Assembly (NCBI GenBank): GCA_050732575.1
Contig: JBOHRF010000059.1
Coordinates: 1 to 22,519 of the forward strand
Length of the DNA: 22,519 nucleotides
From: JBBDWZ01 sp050732575
GTDB lineage: Bacteria > Gemmatimonadota > Gemmatimonadetes > Longimicrobiales > RSA9
Direction: 5' to 3'
Shown here: positions 7,861-15,168 of the stretch, piece after piece
How positions within the stretch are numbered: the stretch's first letter is position 1
How the letters are laid out: each line of letters opens with the position of its first letter
Translations under genes and position numbers: made by a program
The notes under the pieces: generated by a model
Told to the model about the DNA's origin: nothing
Databases searched by the model: none
Seen by the model: only the letters and a program-made list of their open reading frames with translations

Positions 7861-8619
7861 TCAGCCGGGATGAGCAAGTGAAATGGTGTAGCGGTTGTCC
7901 GCGCGCAGCGCCGGCCCGACCACACGGGCGTTCTCCATCAGGAAAGCGCGCTGTCCAGCTACCTTAACTTCTACCCAGGCGGCGTTTCTGGGGATCAGGA
8001 TTTCAAAGCGCGCGCGCCTGCCGTAGTTATCGATCTTGAGTCGATGCTCGTCGCTTTCGAACGAGGCGCTGCCTTCCAGTGTGCGCACTACTACTTCGGA
8101 CACGTCACTGATCGAAACGTAGGCCGTGCCATCGAGTTGGTGCGCCAAGAATTCGATGCTCAGCCGGTCCCCGGGCGTAACCGTGAGCCCGCTCGCATCG
8201 TTCGCGGGTTGGTCAAGCGGAACGCTGGGCGCCGGGTTCAGGGAGGGCGGGTCGTTGGCCGAGGTCCAGCGCGCAATCCAGCCAGGCGCTGCGTAGACCG
8301 CGCCGGCAATACCCACGGCCAACGCCAGGCCGGCGGCCCAGCGCAACCAATGGTCAGACCTATGGGCAGCACGCGGCCAAGGAGTGAGCGCAGTGTTTGC
8401 TGCTGCGACGATGTCTCGGGCATCGGTTCGGGGAGCCGTGTGATCGAGGTGAGCAAGCGATGCCATGATCTGCGTGTGCTCGCGCTGGGCGAGCGCAAAA
8501 CGCGAATGGCAGTCGGAGCAGACGGCCATGTGATCGCGCAACGCGATCTGAACAGACGATGTCAGCTCGCCGTGAAGCAGGCGCTCAACCTGTTCCTGAT
8601 CGAGATGCATTGGGTTCAT
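7861..8619 (-). CDS. Zinc-finger anti-sigma factor (ZAS-type), transmembrane
   Basis: 252 residues. The ATG (8619-8617) overlaps the sigma stop TGA by an ATGA junction, which decides the start and implies translational coupling; the frame further upstream lies inside the sigma gene. The N-terminal cytoplasmic domain carries HMAVCSDC, i.e. His30-x3-Cys34-x2-Cys37, the hallmark of zinc-binding anti-sigma domains. A single transmembrane helix follows at about 92-111, then about 140 periplasmic residues: a Pro-rich linker and a beta-rich domain (LTVTPGDRLSIEFL, then SVEFD-like strands to the C-terminus). The family holds its ECF sigma factor inactive until an envelope signal triggers release or proteolysis. 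Its partner is the sigma factor encoded directly upstream. Confidence 0.92.
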   Translation of the reverse strand: MNPMHLDQEQVERLLHGELTSSVQIALRDHMAVCSDCHSRFALAQREHTQIMASLAHLDHTAPRTDARDIVAAANTALTPWPRAAHRSDHWLRWAAGLALAVGIAGAVYAAPGWIARWTSANDPPSLNPAPSVPLDQPANDASGLTVTPGDRLSIEFLAHQLDGTAYVSISDVSEVVVRTLEGSASFESDEHRLKIDNYGRRARFEILIPRNAAWVEVKVAGQRAFLMENARVVGPALRADNRYTISLAHPG

Positions 8620-9113
8620 CCTTGGTAGGCGGCCCGAAATGCGCGTTTGGCGCGGGCCAACAACGTGCCGACACTGGCTTCGTTGATGTCCAGCGCGCAC
8701 GCGATATGGTGATACGAATAACCCTCGGCGATGAGCAGCAACAAGGCGCGATCTCGCTCCGGTAGCCGATCGATAGCGCAGCGCACGCGCGCTCGTGTTT
8801 CGTTGGCCTCAGCCATGTGGTCCGGCAGGGCGGGCGGATCTGATGTGACTACGCCCGCGCGTGAAACGGGTAACAGCCGGCGCCTGCGTGCGCGCGTCGC
8901 CTGCACATTGCGGAACAGATTCATGGCGACCGTGATCAGCCAGGCTTCCGGTGCAGCCGGCAGCGAGCCTCGTTGATGCAACTTGATGAAAGTTTCCTGG
9001 GCCAGGTCAGCGGCCAGCTCGACATCGCCGGAGAGACGATCGAGGTAGCGGAAGAGGCGCGCAAAATGTTGGTCAAACACCAACACAAATTCATCGTGAA
9101 AGGGCGGTGTCAT
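8616..9113 (-). CDS. ECF-family RNA polymerase sigma factor
   Basis: 165 residues from ATG 9113-9111, preceded by GGAAG. The frame stays open to 9305, but that part overlaps the end of the TonB receptor gene and reads as low-quality sequence, so the short start is preferred and gives the usual ECF length. Region 2 is seen at about residues 15-75 (FDQHFARLFRYL, then DLAQETFIKLHQR, AWLITVAMNLFRN). Region 4 occupies the C-terminal third (LPERDRALLLLIAEGYSYHHIACALDI and the helix-turn-helix before LLARAKRAFR). Regions 2 and 4 are joined by an Arg-rich then acidic linker. It directs RNA polymerase to envelope-response promoters and is held by the anti-sigma factor encoded next. The 13-base element 95 bases upstream may be its own promoter. 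Confidence 0.95.
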   Translation of the reverse strand: MTPPFHDEFVLVFDQHFARLFRYLDRLSGDVELAADLAQETFIKLHQRGSLPAAPEAWLITVAMNLFRNVQATRARRRRLLPVSRAGVVTSDPPALPDHMAEANETRARVRCAIDRLPERDRALLLLIAEGYSYHHIACALDINEASVGTLLARAKRAFRAAYQG

Positions 9114-9207
9114 CTGCTTCCATGGCGGACCACCACCCCGTTCTCCCGAAGTGGCCGTTTGGGCTATGGATGGCCCCAGGCGCTGTGCTGTGGAGCCTGC
9201 CAGGCGC

Positions 9208-9220
9208 CGTTTTGTGACAA
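9208..9220 (-). promoter_or_regulatory. 13-base element, copy A, upstream of the sigma gene
   Basis: On the minus strand this reads TTGTCACAAAACG, beginning 5 bases after the stop of the TonB receptor gene and 95 bases before the sigma ATG. It is identical to copy B at 7844-7856. The position suits an autoregulated ECF promoter (-35 region). No clear -10 is visible, only a shared GCTCC 11-12 bases downstream. A TTGTCA -35 for the housekeeping sigma factor is the alternative, but no TATAAT-like partner is present at 16-18 bases. Confidence 0.5.
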
Positions 9221-9225
9221 GGAGC

Positions 9226-11493
9226 TCAGAAAACCCAGTCGATACCGAGCACGAGGGGAGCGCGCGGCCGCATCTGGACCTCTGCCGGTTGGCCGGTGAC
9301 AACATCGCGGGCTACGGTCAACACGTTTTTCTGGCCAAACAGGTTGGTGAGCGTGCCGAACGCGGCGATGGTGGCGTTTCTGCGCGCCACGCGCACATGC
9401 CAGTGCTTGCGCAAACCCGCGTCCAGGCGCAGGTAGGCGGGCAGGCGCATGCGTCCGATCTGGCGCGCATCGTAGTCGGGACTTCCGCCAAACTCACAAC
9501 CGCGGTCCAGCAGGTTGCACGCTTCCCACTCGAAAGCCTGGGCCACGGCCGTGGCCTGGCGACCCGCGGCCGCAGCCAGGCCAAGCCGGGCCGAAAACGT
9601 CGAGGTGGGAAACAGAATGACGCCGGCTTCTGCAGAATGCTGCGTTCCATGCTCCGGAATGTATTTCGAGTCAGCCTGGGCAAAGCGCACATGTTGCCAG
9701 TAATAACTGGCGATGAGTCCATAACGAGCGCCGCTCAGCGTGCCATCGATCGAGAAACCAAAGGCGCGTCCGGTACCGGTGCCAAATCCGCTGGTGGCGA
9801 ACGGTTGTCCGGTGCGCGGTGCAACCAGGAGCAATCCAGTCAAATCGCGCGCGTAAACCTGACTGCCGATGCGGAGACCAGCCGTGGGCCGATAGTCGCC
9901 GGCCAGCCAAATCAGGTCGCTTCGTGCCAGCGGCACGCTGTCAGTGCTGGCACTCACCCACAACTCAGCCGGGAATATGCTCCCAACCAAAGATTCCGGG
10001 TTGCGCAACGATTGCGAGAATTGATGCGTGCGCGTGAAGCCACTGGTGAGCGTGAACTGCGCATCGGGTTGCCAGCGCAGCTGCAGCTGAGGCTGCACAT
10101 GCAACGCGTCGGCCAACACGGCCGAGCCACCCAACTGCACCGTGAATTGATGGCCGAGTTGGGCTTCGTGCTGAACGAATACGCTGGACAGGCGAGTACG
10201 CGCCACCAGAGCGAAGGCCGGGTCTGACCCGCCCGGCTGTGCCACGCGATATGTGGTCGTACTCTGGCTGAGCGAGAGGCCCAACACTGTGGATGTTGCG
10301 GCCACCTTGTGCTCGACCAGTGCCAGCACGCCAAAGTCTTTGCGCGCCGTGCGCAACTCCTGTGCGGAATCGGTGGGCGGCCTCCAATCGGCCAGCGCGT
10401 TGCCGGTTGCGCTCCAGCCCAACGCTCGCATCGTCAGATGGCCGATGTTGCCGTTCCACTGCGCGCCCAGCGAGCGGCTTTTCCAGGTGAACGCATGGCG
10501 GATGTCAGCGCTGCTTACCGGCTGCGTGTCGTCTTCTACTACGGTGGACACGGCGCTGAACTCATTCTCGGCACCATAGCCCAGAAGGCGGAAGCGACCG
10601 CCCAGCACGGGCGCTTCCACCTTGCCCAGTAGATCGCCGGTTTCGCCTCTGAGATACGAGGCATCACGGGGCGACAGAACCGACGTTGGGAATCCCGATC
10701 GTACGCTCAGCAGAAAACCGGCCGCGCCATCGCCCAATGGACCGTCCATGGTGATGCGCGCTTGTGTGGTGCTGGCACTCCCTTGCGTCATGAAGACGGA
10801 TCCGGGCGGGCGTGTCACGGCGCTCACCGTGCCCGAGAGTGCGTCCATCATGTGCCCGGATAGTGTGGAAAGGACCTGCAATTGCTCGAGTGCGTCCGGA
10901 TTCCACGCGCTGAATGTGCCGCCCGCATGAAACGGATTGAACACCGGGATGCCGTCCAGCAGAAACGCAATCTGGTCCGCGGAACCGCCTCGTAAATGGA
11001 TGCCGCTCGGTGCCTCCGGCCGTTGCACGAACGCGCCGCCGGTCAGCGCAAGGAAAACATCTGGCTCGGCCAGAAGCGGATGGTTACGAATTTCCTGGAT
11101 GGAAAGCGTCTGATTGGGGAACGGCGTGCCGGGTGTGGACGCGCCACTCATGGGGAGCCGGCGACTCACTTCGATTTGCGGCAGGACCACGGGTTCGCGC
11201 CGCAGAATGATGTTGATCTGGAGCACACCCTGACGCGGTACCAGGGCATGCAGAGTGCGGGTCGCGTAGCCGATGCGCTGCACGCTCAGGTGTTGCGGCC
11301 CCGGTGGTACAGCGGAAATACTGTAACGGCCGTCTGCATCCGTGAGTGCGACGCGCGCTAGCTCGCTCAACATCACGATTGCGCCCGCGACCCCCTCACC
11401 GCTTTCGCTGTCGCGCACTTCGCCCACGACAGTCGCCTGATTCAGTTGCAGCGCGAGCAGGCCCTTCAGCGCGGCCCAAAGCCAAGTTTCCAT
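9226..11493 (-). CDS. TonB-dependent outer-membrane receptor with carboxypeptidase-regulatory N-terminal domain
   Basis: 755 residues, ATG at 11493-11491 with GGAG six bases upstream. A short hydrophobic N-terminus (WLWAALKGLLAL) probably serves as signal peptide. Residues about 20-98 form a carboxypeptidase-regulatory-like Ig fold (GEVRDSESGEGVAGAIV, TDADGRYSISAVPPGPQHL). The plug follows at about 115-220 with IHLRGGSADQIAFLLDGIPV. The rest is a 22-strand-type barrel and the protein ends in a terminal Phe (GIDWVF). It imports a large or scarce substrate with TonB energy; the substrate is unknown. It lacks the STN domain that FecA-type receptors use to signal to an anti-sigma factor, although an ECF sigma/anti-sigma pair lies directly downstream. 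It is divergent from the HtrA-like gene. Confidence 0.9.
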   Translation of the reverse strand: METWLWAALKGLLALQLNQATVVGEVRDSESGEGVAGAIVMLSELARVALTDADGRYSISAVPPGPQHLSVQRIGYATRTLHALVPRQGVLQINIILRREPVVLPQIEVSRRLPMSGASTPGTPFPNQTLSIQEIRNHPLLAEPDVFLALTGGAFVQRPEAPSGIHLRGGSADQIAFLLDGIPVFNPFHAGGTFSAWNPDALEQLQVLSTLSGHMMDALSGTVSAVTRPPGSVFMTQGSASTTQARITMDGPLGDGAAGFLLSVRSGFPTSVLSPRDASYLRGETGDLLGKVEAPVLGGRFRLLGYGAENEFSAVSTVVEDDTQPVSSADIRHAFTWKSRSLGAQWNGNIGHLTMRALGWSATGNALADWRPPTDSAQELRTARKDFGVLALVEHKVAATSTVLGLSLSQSTTTYRVAQPGGSDPAFALVARTRLSSVFVQHEAQLGHQFTVQLGGSAVLADALHVQPQLQLRWQPDAQFTLTSGFTRTHQFSQSLRNPESLVGSIFPAELWVSASTDSVPLARSDLIWLAGDYRPTAGLRIGSQVYARDLTGLLLVAPRTGQPFATSGFGTGTGRAFGFSIDGTLSGARYGLIASYYWQHVRFAQADSKYIPEHGTQHSAEAGVILFPTSTFSARLGLAAAAGRQATAVAQAFEWEACNLLDRGCEFGGSPDYDARQIGRMRLPAYLRLDAGLRKHWHVRVARRNATIAAFGTLTNLFGQKNVLTVARDVVTGQPAEVQMRPRAPLVLGIDWVF

Positions 11494-11587
11494 ACTCGCT
11501 CCACTACGGAGTTGGGCGCGAGTCGATCCCGAAGGAAGCTACTCTCCGCGTCCGCCGCCGCCCACCCCCGGGCCCGGGTGGCCGCAG

Positions 11588-11616
11588 TTGAAACCCCGGT
11601 GGGTATTACATGTAAC
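11588..11616 (+). promoter_or_regulatory. Candidate promoter and palindrome upstream of the HtrA-like gene
   Basis: TTGAAA (11588-11593) is followed 17 bases later by TGTAAC (11611-11616), giving 5/6 and 4/6 matches to sigma-70 hexamers. A perfect 10-bp palindrome, TTACATGTAA (11606-11615), overlaps the -10 and could be an operator. The transcription start would fall almost on the ribosome site at 11622-11629, which is a weakness of this reading. Confidence 0.3.
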
Positions 11617-11634
11617 TCTTGAAAGGAGGCGGCT

Positions 11635-12669
11635 GTGTCCAGCGCAGCCTATTTGCTTTCCTCACAACAGCACGACCCGCACGCAACTCACCAAACGGCT
11701 GCACCCGGCGATGCAAGCTTGCTCGATGCCTATTCGCGCGCCGTAGTCCATGCCGCGGAAACGGTGGGTCCTGCCGTGGTCCGGGTCGACGTGCGCCGGG
11801 CCACCGGACAACGGTCGCGCGCGGCTCGCGTGCGTGGCCGCGAGGCTGCGGGTCAAGGCTCGGGGTTCATCTTCACGCCGGATGGTTTTGTGTTGACCAA
11901 CAGCCACGTCATTCACGGCTCCCGCATCGTAACCGTGGAAATGGCCGCGGGCCGCAGCGTGGCCGCGCAAGTGATCGGCGAGGACCCGGATACCGACGTG
12001 GCCGTGCTCAGAATACACGGCTCCGATCTGCCTTATGCGCCCCTCGGTGACTCGAGTGTGTTGCGGGTCGGGCAGCTGGCCGTAGCCATCGGAAATCCGC
12101 TCGGATTCCAAAGTACAGTGACCGCTGGTGTGGTGAGCGCGTTGGGCCGGTCGTTCCGTTCTACCACGGGCCGGTTGATCGACGATGTCATCCAGACGGA
12201 TGCCGCGCTCAATCCGGGCAATTCCGGCGGGCCGCTCGTGAACTCACGCGGCGAAGTGATCGGCGTCAACACGGCGGTGATACTGCCCGCGCAGGGCATC
12301 TGCTTTGCCGTCGGCATCAACACGGTCAAGGTCGTTGCTGCCCAGCTGATGAAGCACGGCCGTGTGCGGCGCGGCTACCTCGGTATTGCCGGTCACAACA
12401 TGGCGTTGGAAGCCGGCGCCGCGCGCGCGCTCGGCATGCCGGGCGGCGGTGTGCTCGTGCTTTCCATCGAGCCCGGCAGTCCGGCCGCCCGCGCTGGCCT
12501 GTGGGAAGGCGATGTCCTCATCGAACTGCAAGGTGAGCCGGTCACGGGTATCGATGATCTGCACCGCTTGCTGAGCGAAGATCGCATCGACCGTGACGTG
12601 GAGCTGACTGTGTTGCGGCAGAATGAGCGGAGAGTCTTGGTGGCGACGCCGCGTACGCGTGACGCGTGA
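11635..12669 (+). CDS. HtrA/DegP-like S1C serine protease with one PDZ domain, no visible export signal
   Basis: 344 residues. The start is GTG at 11635, decided by a near-perfect ribosome site AAAGGAGG (11622-11629) five bases upstream. The catalytic triad is intact: His91 (LTNSHV), Asp121 (DPDTDVAVL), Ser197 (GNSGGPL). A single PDZ domain occupies about 243-340 (GYLGI, then PGSPAARAGLWEGDVL). The first 40 residues are polar and contain neither signal peptide nor transmembrane helix, unlike periplasmic DegP/DegS, so it may act in the cytoplasm or use an unusual route. A basic stretch (RATGQRSRAARVRGREAAG, 55-73) lies where HtrA proteins have a regulatory loop. The family degrades or refolds damaged proteins without ATP. 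It is divergent from the TonB receptor gene, with 141 bp between the starts. Its 3' end lies in a 12-bp repeat. Confidence 0.92.
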   Translation: MSSAAYLLSSQQHDPHATHQTAAPGDASLLDAYSRAVVHAAETVGPAVVRVDVRRATGQRSRAARVRGREAAGQGSGFIFTPDGFVLTNSHVIHGSRIVTVEMAAGRSVAAQVIGEDPDTDVAVLRIHGSDLPYAPLGDSSVLRVGQLAVAIGNPLGFQSTVTAGVVSALGRSFRSTTGRLIDDVIQTDAALNPGNSGGPLVNSRGEVIGVNTAVILPAQGICFAVGINTVKVVAAQLMKHGRVRRGYLGIAGHNMALEAGAARALGMPGGGVLVLSIEPGSPAARAGLWEGDVLIELQGEPVTGIDDLHRLLSEDRIDRDVELTVLRQNERRVLVATPRTRDA

Positions 12670-12702
12670 CGCGCAGGTCACGCGTCACACGTCACGCGTC
12701 AC
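12659..12702. repeat. Three copies of a 12-bp unit between convergent genes, forming a hairpin
   Basis: GTGACGCGTGAC (12659-12670) has a perfect reverse complement at 12677-12688 (6-base loop), and the same reverse-complement unit recurs at 12691-12702. The first copy supplies the last codons and stop of the HtrA-like gene (+). The third contains the stop codon of the adaptor gene (-). The hairpin could help end transcription from both sides, but no T-tract follows on either strand, so an intrinsic terminator is not shown. Confidence 0.8.
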
Positions 12703-13823
12703 TTGTTCGGACTTTTGGCCCGCATGCGCGGCTCCACGGCCATGCCTTCCGCCATGCGCTCCAGGCCACCAACGACCACCAGCTCACCCGCTTCAATGCC
12801 ACTGAGGACCTCGACCATGCCCTGGGCGCGCACGCCGAGTTGCACCACGCGGCGGCTGGCTTTCTTGTCGGCAATGGCCCAGACCACGTTGGCGGTGCGG
12901 AGAGGCTGCACTGCGTCTTCGGGCACGACGATGGCATTGTTGCGCGTGCCGGTGGCCAAGCGCGCTTCGATGAACATGCCGGGTCTCAAAACGCGGCTGC
13001 CATTGGGTGCACTTGCTTTCACAAGGATGGTGCGGCTGGTGGACTGCACAACGGGATCGATGAATTCCACGAGCGCTGAGAAAACGCGTTCCGGTTGTGC
13101 GGCCACTGTGAACTGCACGGTTTGTCCGGGACGCAGCTGCACGGCGTGTCGTTCCGGTACTTCGATCACGGCGCGCTGTGGATCCACGGTTTGCAGAGTG
13201 AGTAGTCGCGTACCGTTGGTGACGTAGTCGCCCACGCTGACAAAACGCTGACCCACCACACCACCAAAGGGCGCGCGCACGTTTGTGCGTTCGATCTGCA
13301 GGGCAAGCAGCGCCACTGCGGCATCGGCACTGCGGGCCGCTGCTTCGGCGCGCTCGAGGTCTGCGGGCGATGAGGCGTTTTCCGAGCGCAGGCGGCGCAC
13401 GCGCTCGAGCTGCTGTTTGGTGAGGTCACGATCGGCGGCGGCGCGCTCGGCCTGCGCGCGCAACATGGCATCATCGATCTTGACCAGCGGCGTGCCCGCT
13501 TCCACGGACTGGCCTTCGTGGAACTGGAGCAGGGTTACGCGCCCTTGTTCGTCCGGCCGCAGCTCCACGGCCTGCACCGCTTCAATGCGGCCCGTGGCGC
13601 GCACGGCATCGACAATGGGCTGACGCCGTGCACTGTCGACATCCACGGGCATGGGTGGCATCCCGCCGGGGGGTCCGGCCGCGGCCGCGCTGGCGGGTGC
13701 CTGTCCACCCAGCCAACCCATGCGGCGTGCACCGAACACGAGCGCGATGATCGTCAGCAACGCTACAGCGCCAATGATGCCTCGCCGGCGCAATCTTGAT
13801 TCCTCGGGGAGAATGGTCGTCAT
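12699..13823 (-). CDS. RND efflux periplasmic adaptor (membrane fusion protein)
   Basis: 374 residues from ATG 13823-13821, which follows GAGGA and lies 7 bp after the TolC stop. The upstream extension to 13907 is inside the TolC gene. An inner-membrane anchor lies at about 15-31 (GIIGAVALLTIIALVFG), followed by an Ala/Pro/Gly-rich linker. The barrel-sandwich (lipoyl-like) halves are AVELRPDEQGRVTLL and RTNVRAPFGGVVGQRFV, flanking a helical hairpin rich in Ala, Glu and Arg (AQAERAAADRDL through AADAAV). Beta-barrel and membrane-proximal domains follow (LRPGMFIEARLA, VVPEDAVQ). It bridges the RND pump to the outer-membrane channel. It is the third gene of the operon. Confidence 0.93.
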   Translation of the reverse strand: MTTILPEESRLRRRGIIGAVALLTIIALVFGARRMGWLGGQAPASAAAAGPPGGMPPMPVDVDSARRQPIVDAVRATGRIEAVQAVELRPDEQGRVTLLQFHEGQSVEAGTPLVKIDDAMLRAQAERAAADRDLTKQQLERVRRLRSENASSPADLERAEAAARSADAAVALLALQIERTNVRAPFGGVVGQRFVSVGDYVTNGTRLLTLQTVDPQRAVIEVPERHAVQLRPGQTVQFTVAAQPERVFSALVEFIDPVVQSTSRTILVKASAPNGSRVLRPGMFIEARLATGTRNNAIVVPEDAVQPLRTANVVWAIADKKASRRVVQLGVRAQGMVEVLSGIEAGELVVVGGLERMAEGMAVEPRMRAKSPNK

Positions 13824-13830
13824 GTATTCC

Positions 13831-15168
13831 TCAACGGTTGGTCGGATTCTGGCCCGGTGTATCGACAAGACGCCTGCCCAGCAGCGCTTCCATGCGGGCC
13901 AGCGCAAGGCGGGTGGCGTAGCGTGACTGTACGAGCGTGGCTTCCGCTTCGCTCAGCGCTACCTGGGCTTCCAGCAAATCGAGAATGGTCGTGGCGCCCT
14001 CCCGATACCGTGTGCGTTGCACGCGAAAATTCTCGGTGGCCACGGTGACACCGACCTGCGCCAGCTCGACCCCGGCGCGCGCGGTTTGATAACCATGGTA
14101 GGCCTCGGCGATCACTTCGGCGGCGGCACGCTCGTGCTGCTCGCGCTGGGCGCGCGCGACGTTGCTCTGCGCGCGCGCCCGGGCCACGGCCAGCTCACGC
14201 TGTCCTGCATTCCAGATGGGAAGTGACACACCCACCACGACCTGTGAGCGCTTGGCGGCGGAAGGAAAGAACTCGGCGTCATAGGCGCCGGTAGTGGCGC
14301 CCACCGTGATGGCAGGCAGGTAACTCTCGCGCTCAACGCCGATGCGGGCGGCGGCCTGGCGCTCCGCGGCGCGCGCGGCCTCGAGCTCGGGGCCGCGCGT
14401 TCGATATTCTACGATAGCCTGCTCTTGCGTGATGGGTAATGCGGGCAGTGCGGCACTGTCCAGCGCGGCCGGATCGACCGGACCGGCCAGGCCAATCTGC
14501 CGGCCCAAACGCAGGCGCGAGACCGCGACTGCCGAGTCACTCTTCAGGATGGCGAGCCGCGCACGATTGGCTTCCAGCAGCAACTGCAGCGAATCCGTGG
14601 CTATGGCATCGCCGGCCACTACGCGCAGGCGCGCCACACCAAAAGCTTCCAGCGCGCGCTTCAGCCGCTCGGCCACCACACGAGCCAGCTCACGGTCGGC
14701 CAACACGGCGTAGTACGCGGCATCGGTCATCAGTGCGATGCGAAAGTGAGAGGCCGTTTCGCCGGCTGCTGCACTCTCCACGGCGGCGCGCGCGCGCTTC
14801 AGCTCGGCGAACTTGCCCGCGCCCAGCAGCGTGTAACTGGCGCGCAGCTCGGCATTGGTTGCATTCGGTGTGCGCTCGAACGTGCCGAAATTGATGAACG
14901 GCTCGGAAAAACGCGTGAAGCTGGTTCCGGCCGTGACATTGGGTGTGAGCAAATCGACGCGCGCGGCCCGTTGTTCCCAGGCCGTAGTCTCCAGCTGGCC
15001 GCGCGCCAACACGGCCGCAGGATCCACGGCCAGCGCGCGCCGCCGCGCCTCGGAAAGCGTTACCACGGGCACGTTGTCCTGCTGCGCGGCTACAAGAATT
15101 GGCAGCGCCCCGACCTGCGTCGCCAGTAGCGCGGCGAGCCGGCCATAGCGCAGGGCAGCGTTATTCAT
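13831..15168 (-). CDS. TolC-family outer-membrane efflux channel
   Basis: 445 residues. ATG 15168-15166 overlaps the pump stop in an ATGA junction and is preceded by GGAGG. A signal peptide ends near ILVAAQQ (about residue 30). The two outer-membrane-efflux repeats are visible as long Ala/Arg/Glu-rich helices with conserved features such as TLSEARRRAL at the start of the first repeat and YREGATTILDLLEAQVALSEAEATL near the end of the second, the classic TolC signature. It forms the trimeric exit duct for the pump encoded just upstream. The operon order pump, channel, adaptor is less common than adaptor, pump, channel. Confidence 0.95.
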   Translation of the reverse strand: MNNAALRYGRLAALLATQVGALPILVAAQQDNVPVVTLSEARRRALAVDPAAVLARGQLETTAWEQRAARVDLLTPNVTAGTSFTRFSEPFINFGTFERTPNATNAELRASYTLLGAGKFAELKRARAAVESAAAGETASHFRIALMTDAAYYAVLADRELARVVAERLKRALEAFGVARLRVVAGDAIATDSLQLLLEANRARLAILKSDSAVAVSRLRLGRQIGLAGPVDPAALDSAALPALPITQEQAIVEYRTRGPELEAARAAERQAAARIGVERESYLPAITVGATTGAYDAEFFPSAAKRSQVVVGVSLPIWNAGQRELAVARARAQSNVARAQREQHERAAAEVIAEAYHGYQTARAGVELAQVGVTVATENFRVQRTRYREGATTILDLLEAQVALSEAEATLVQSRYATRLALARMEALLGRRLVDTPGQNPTNR

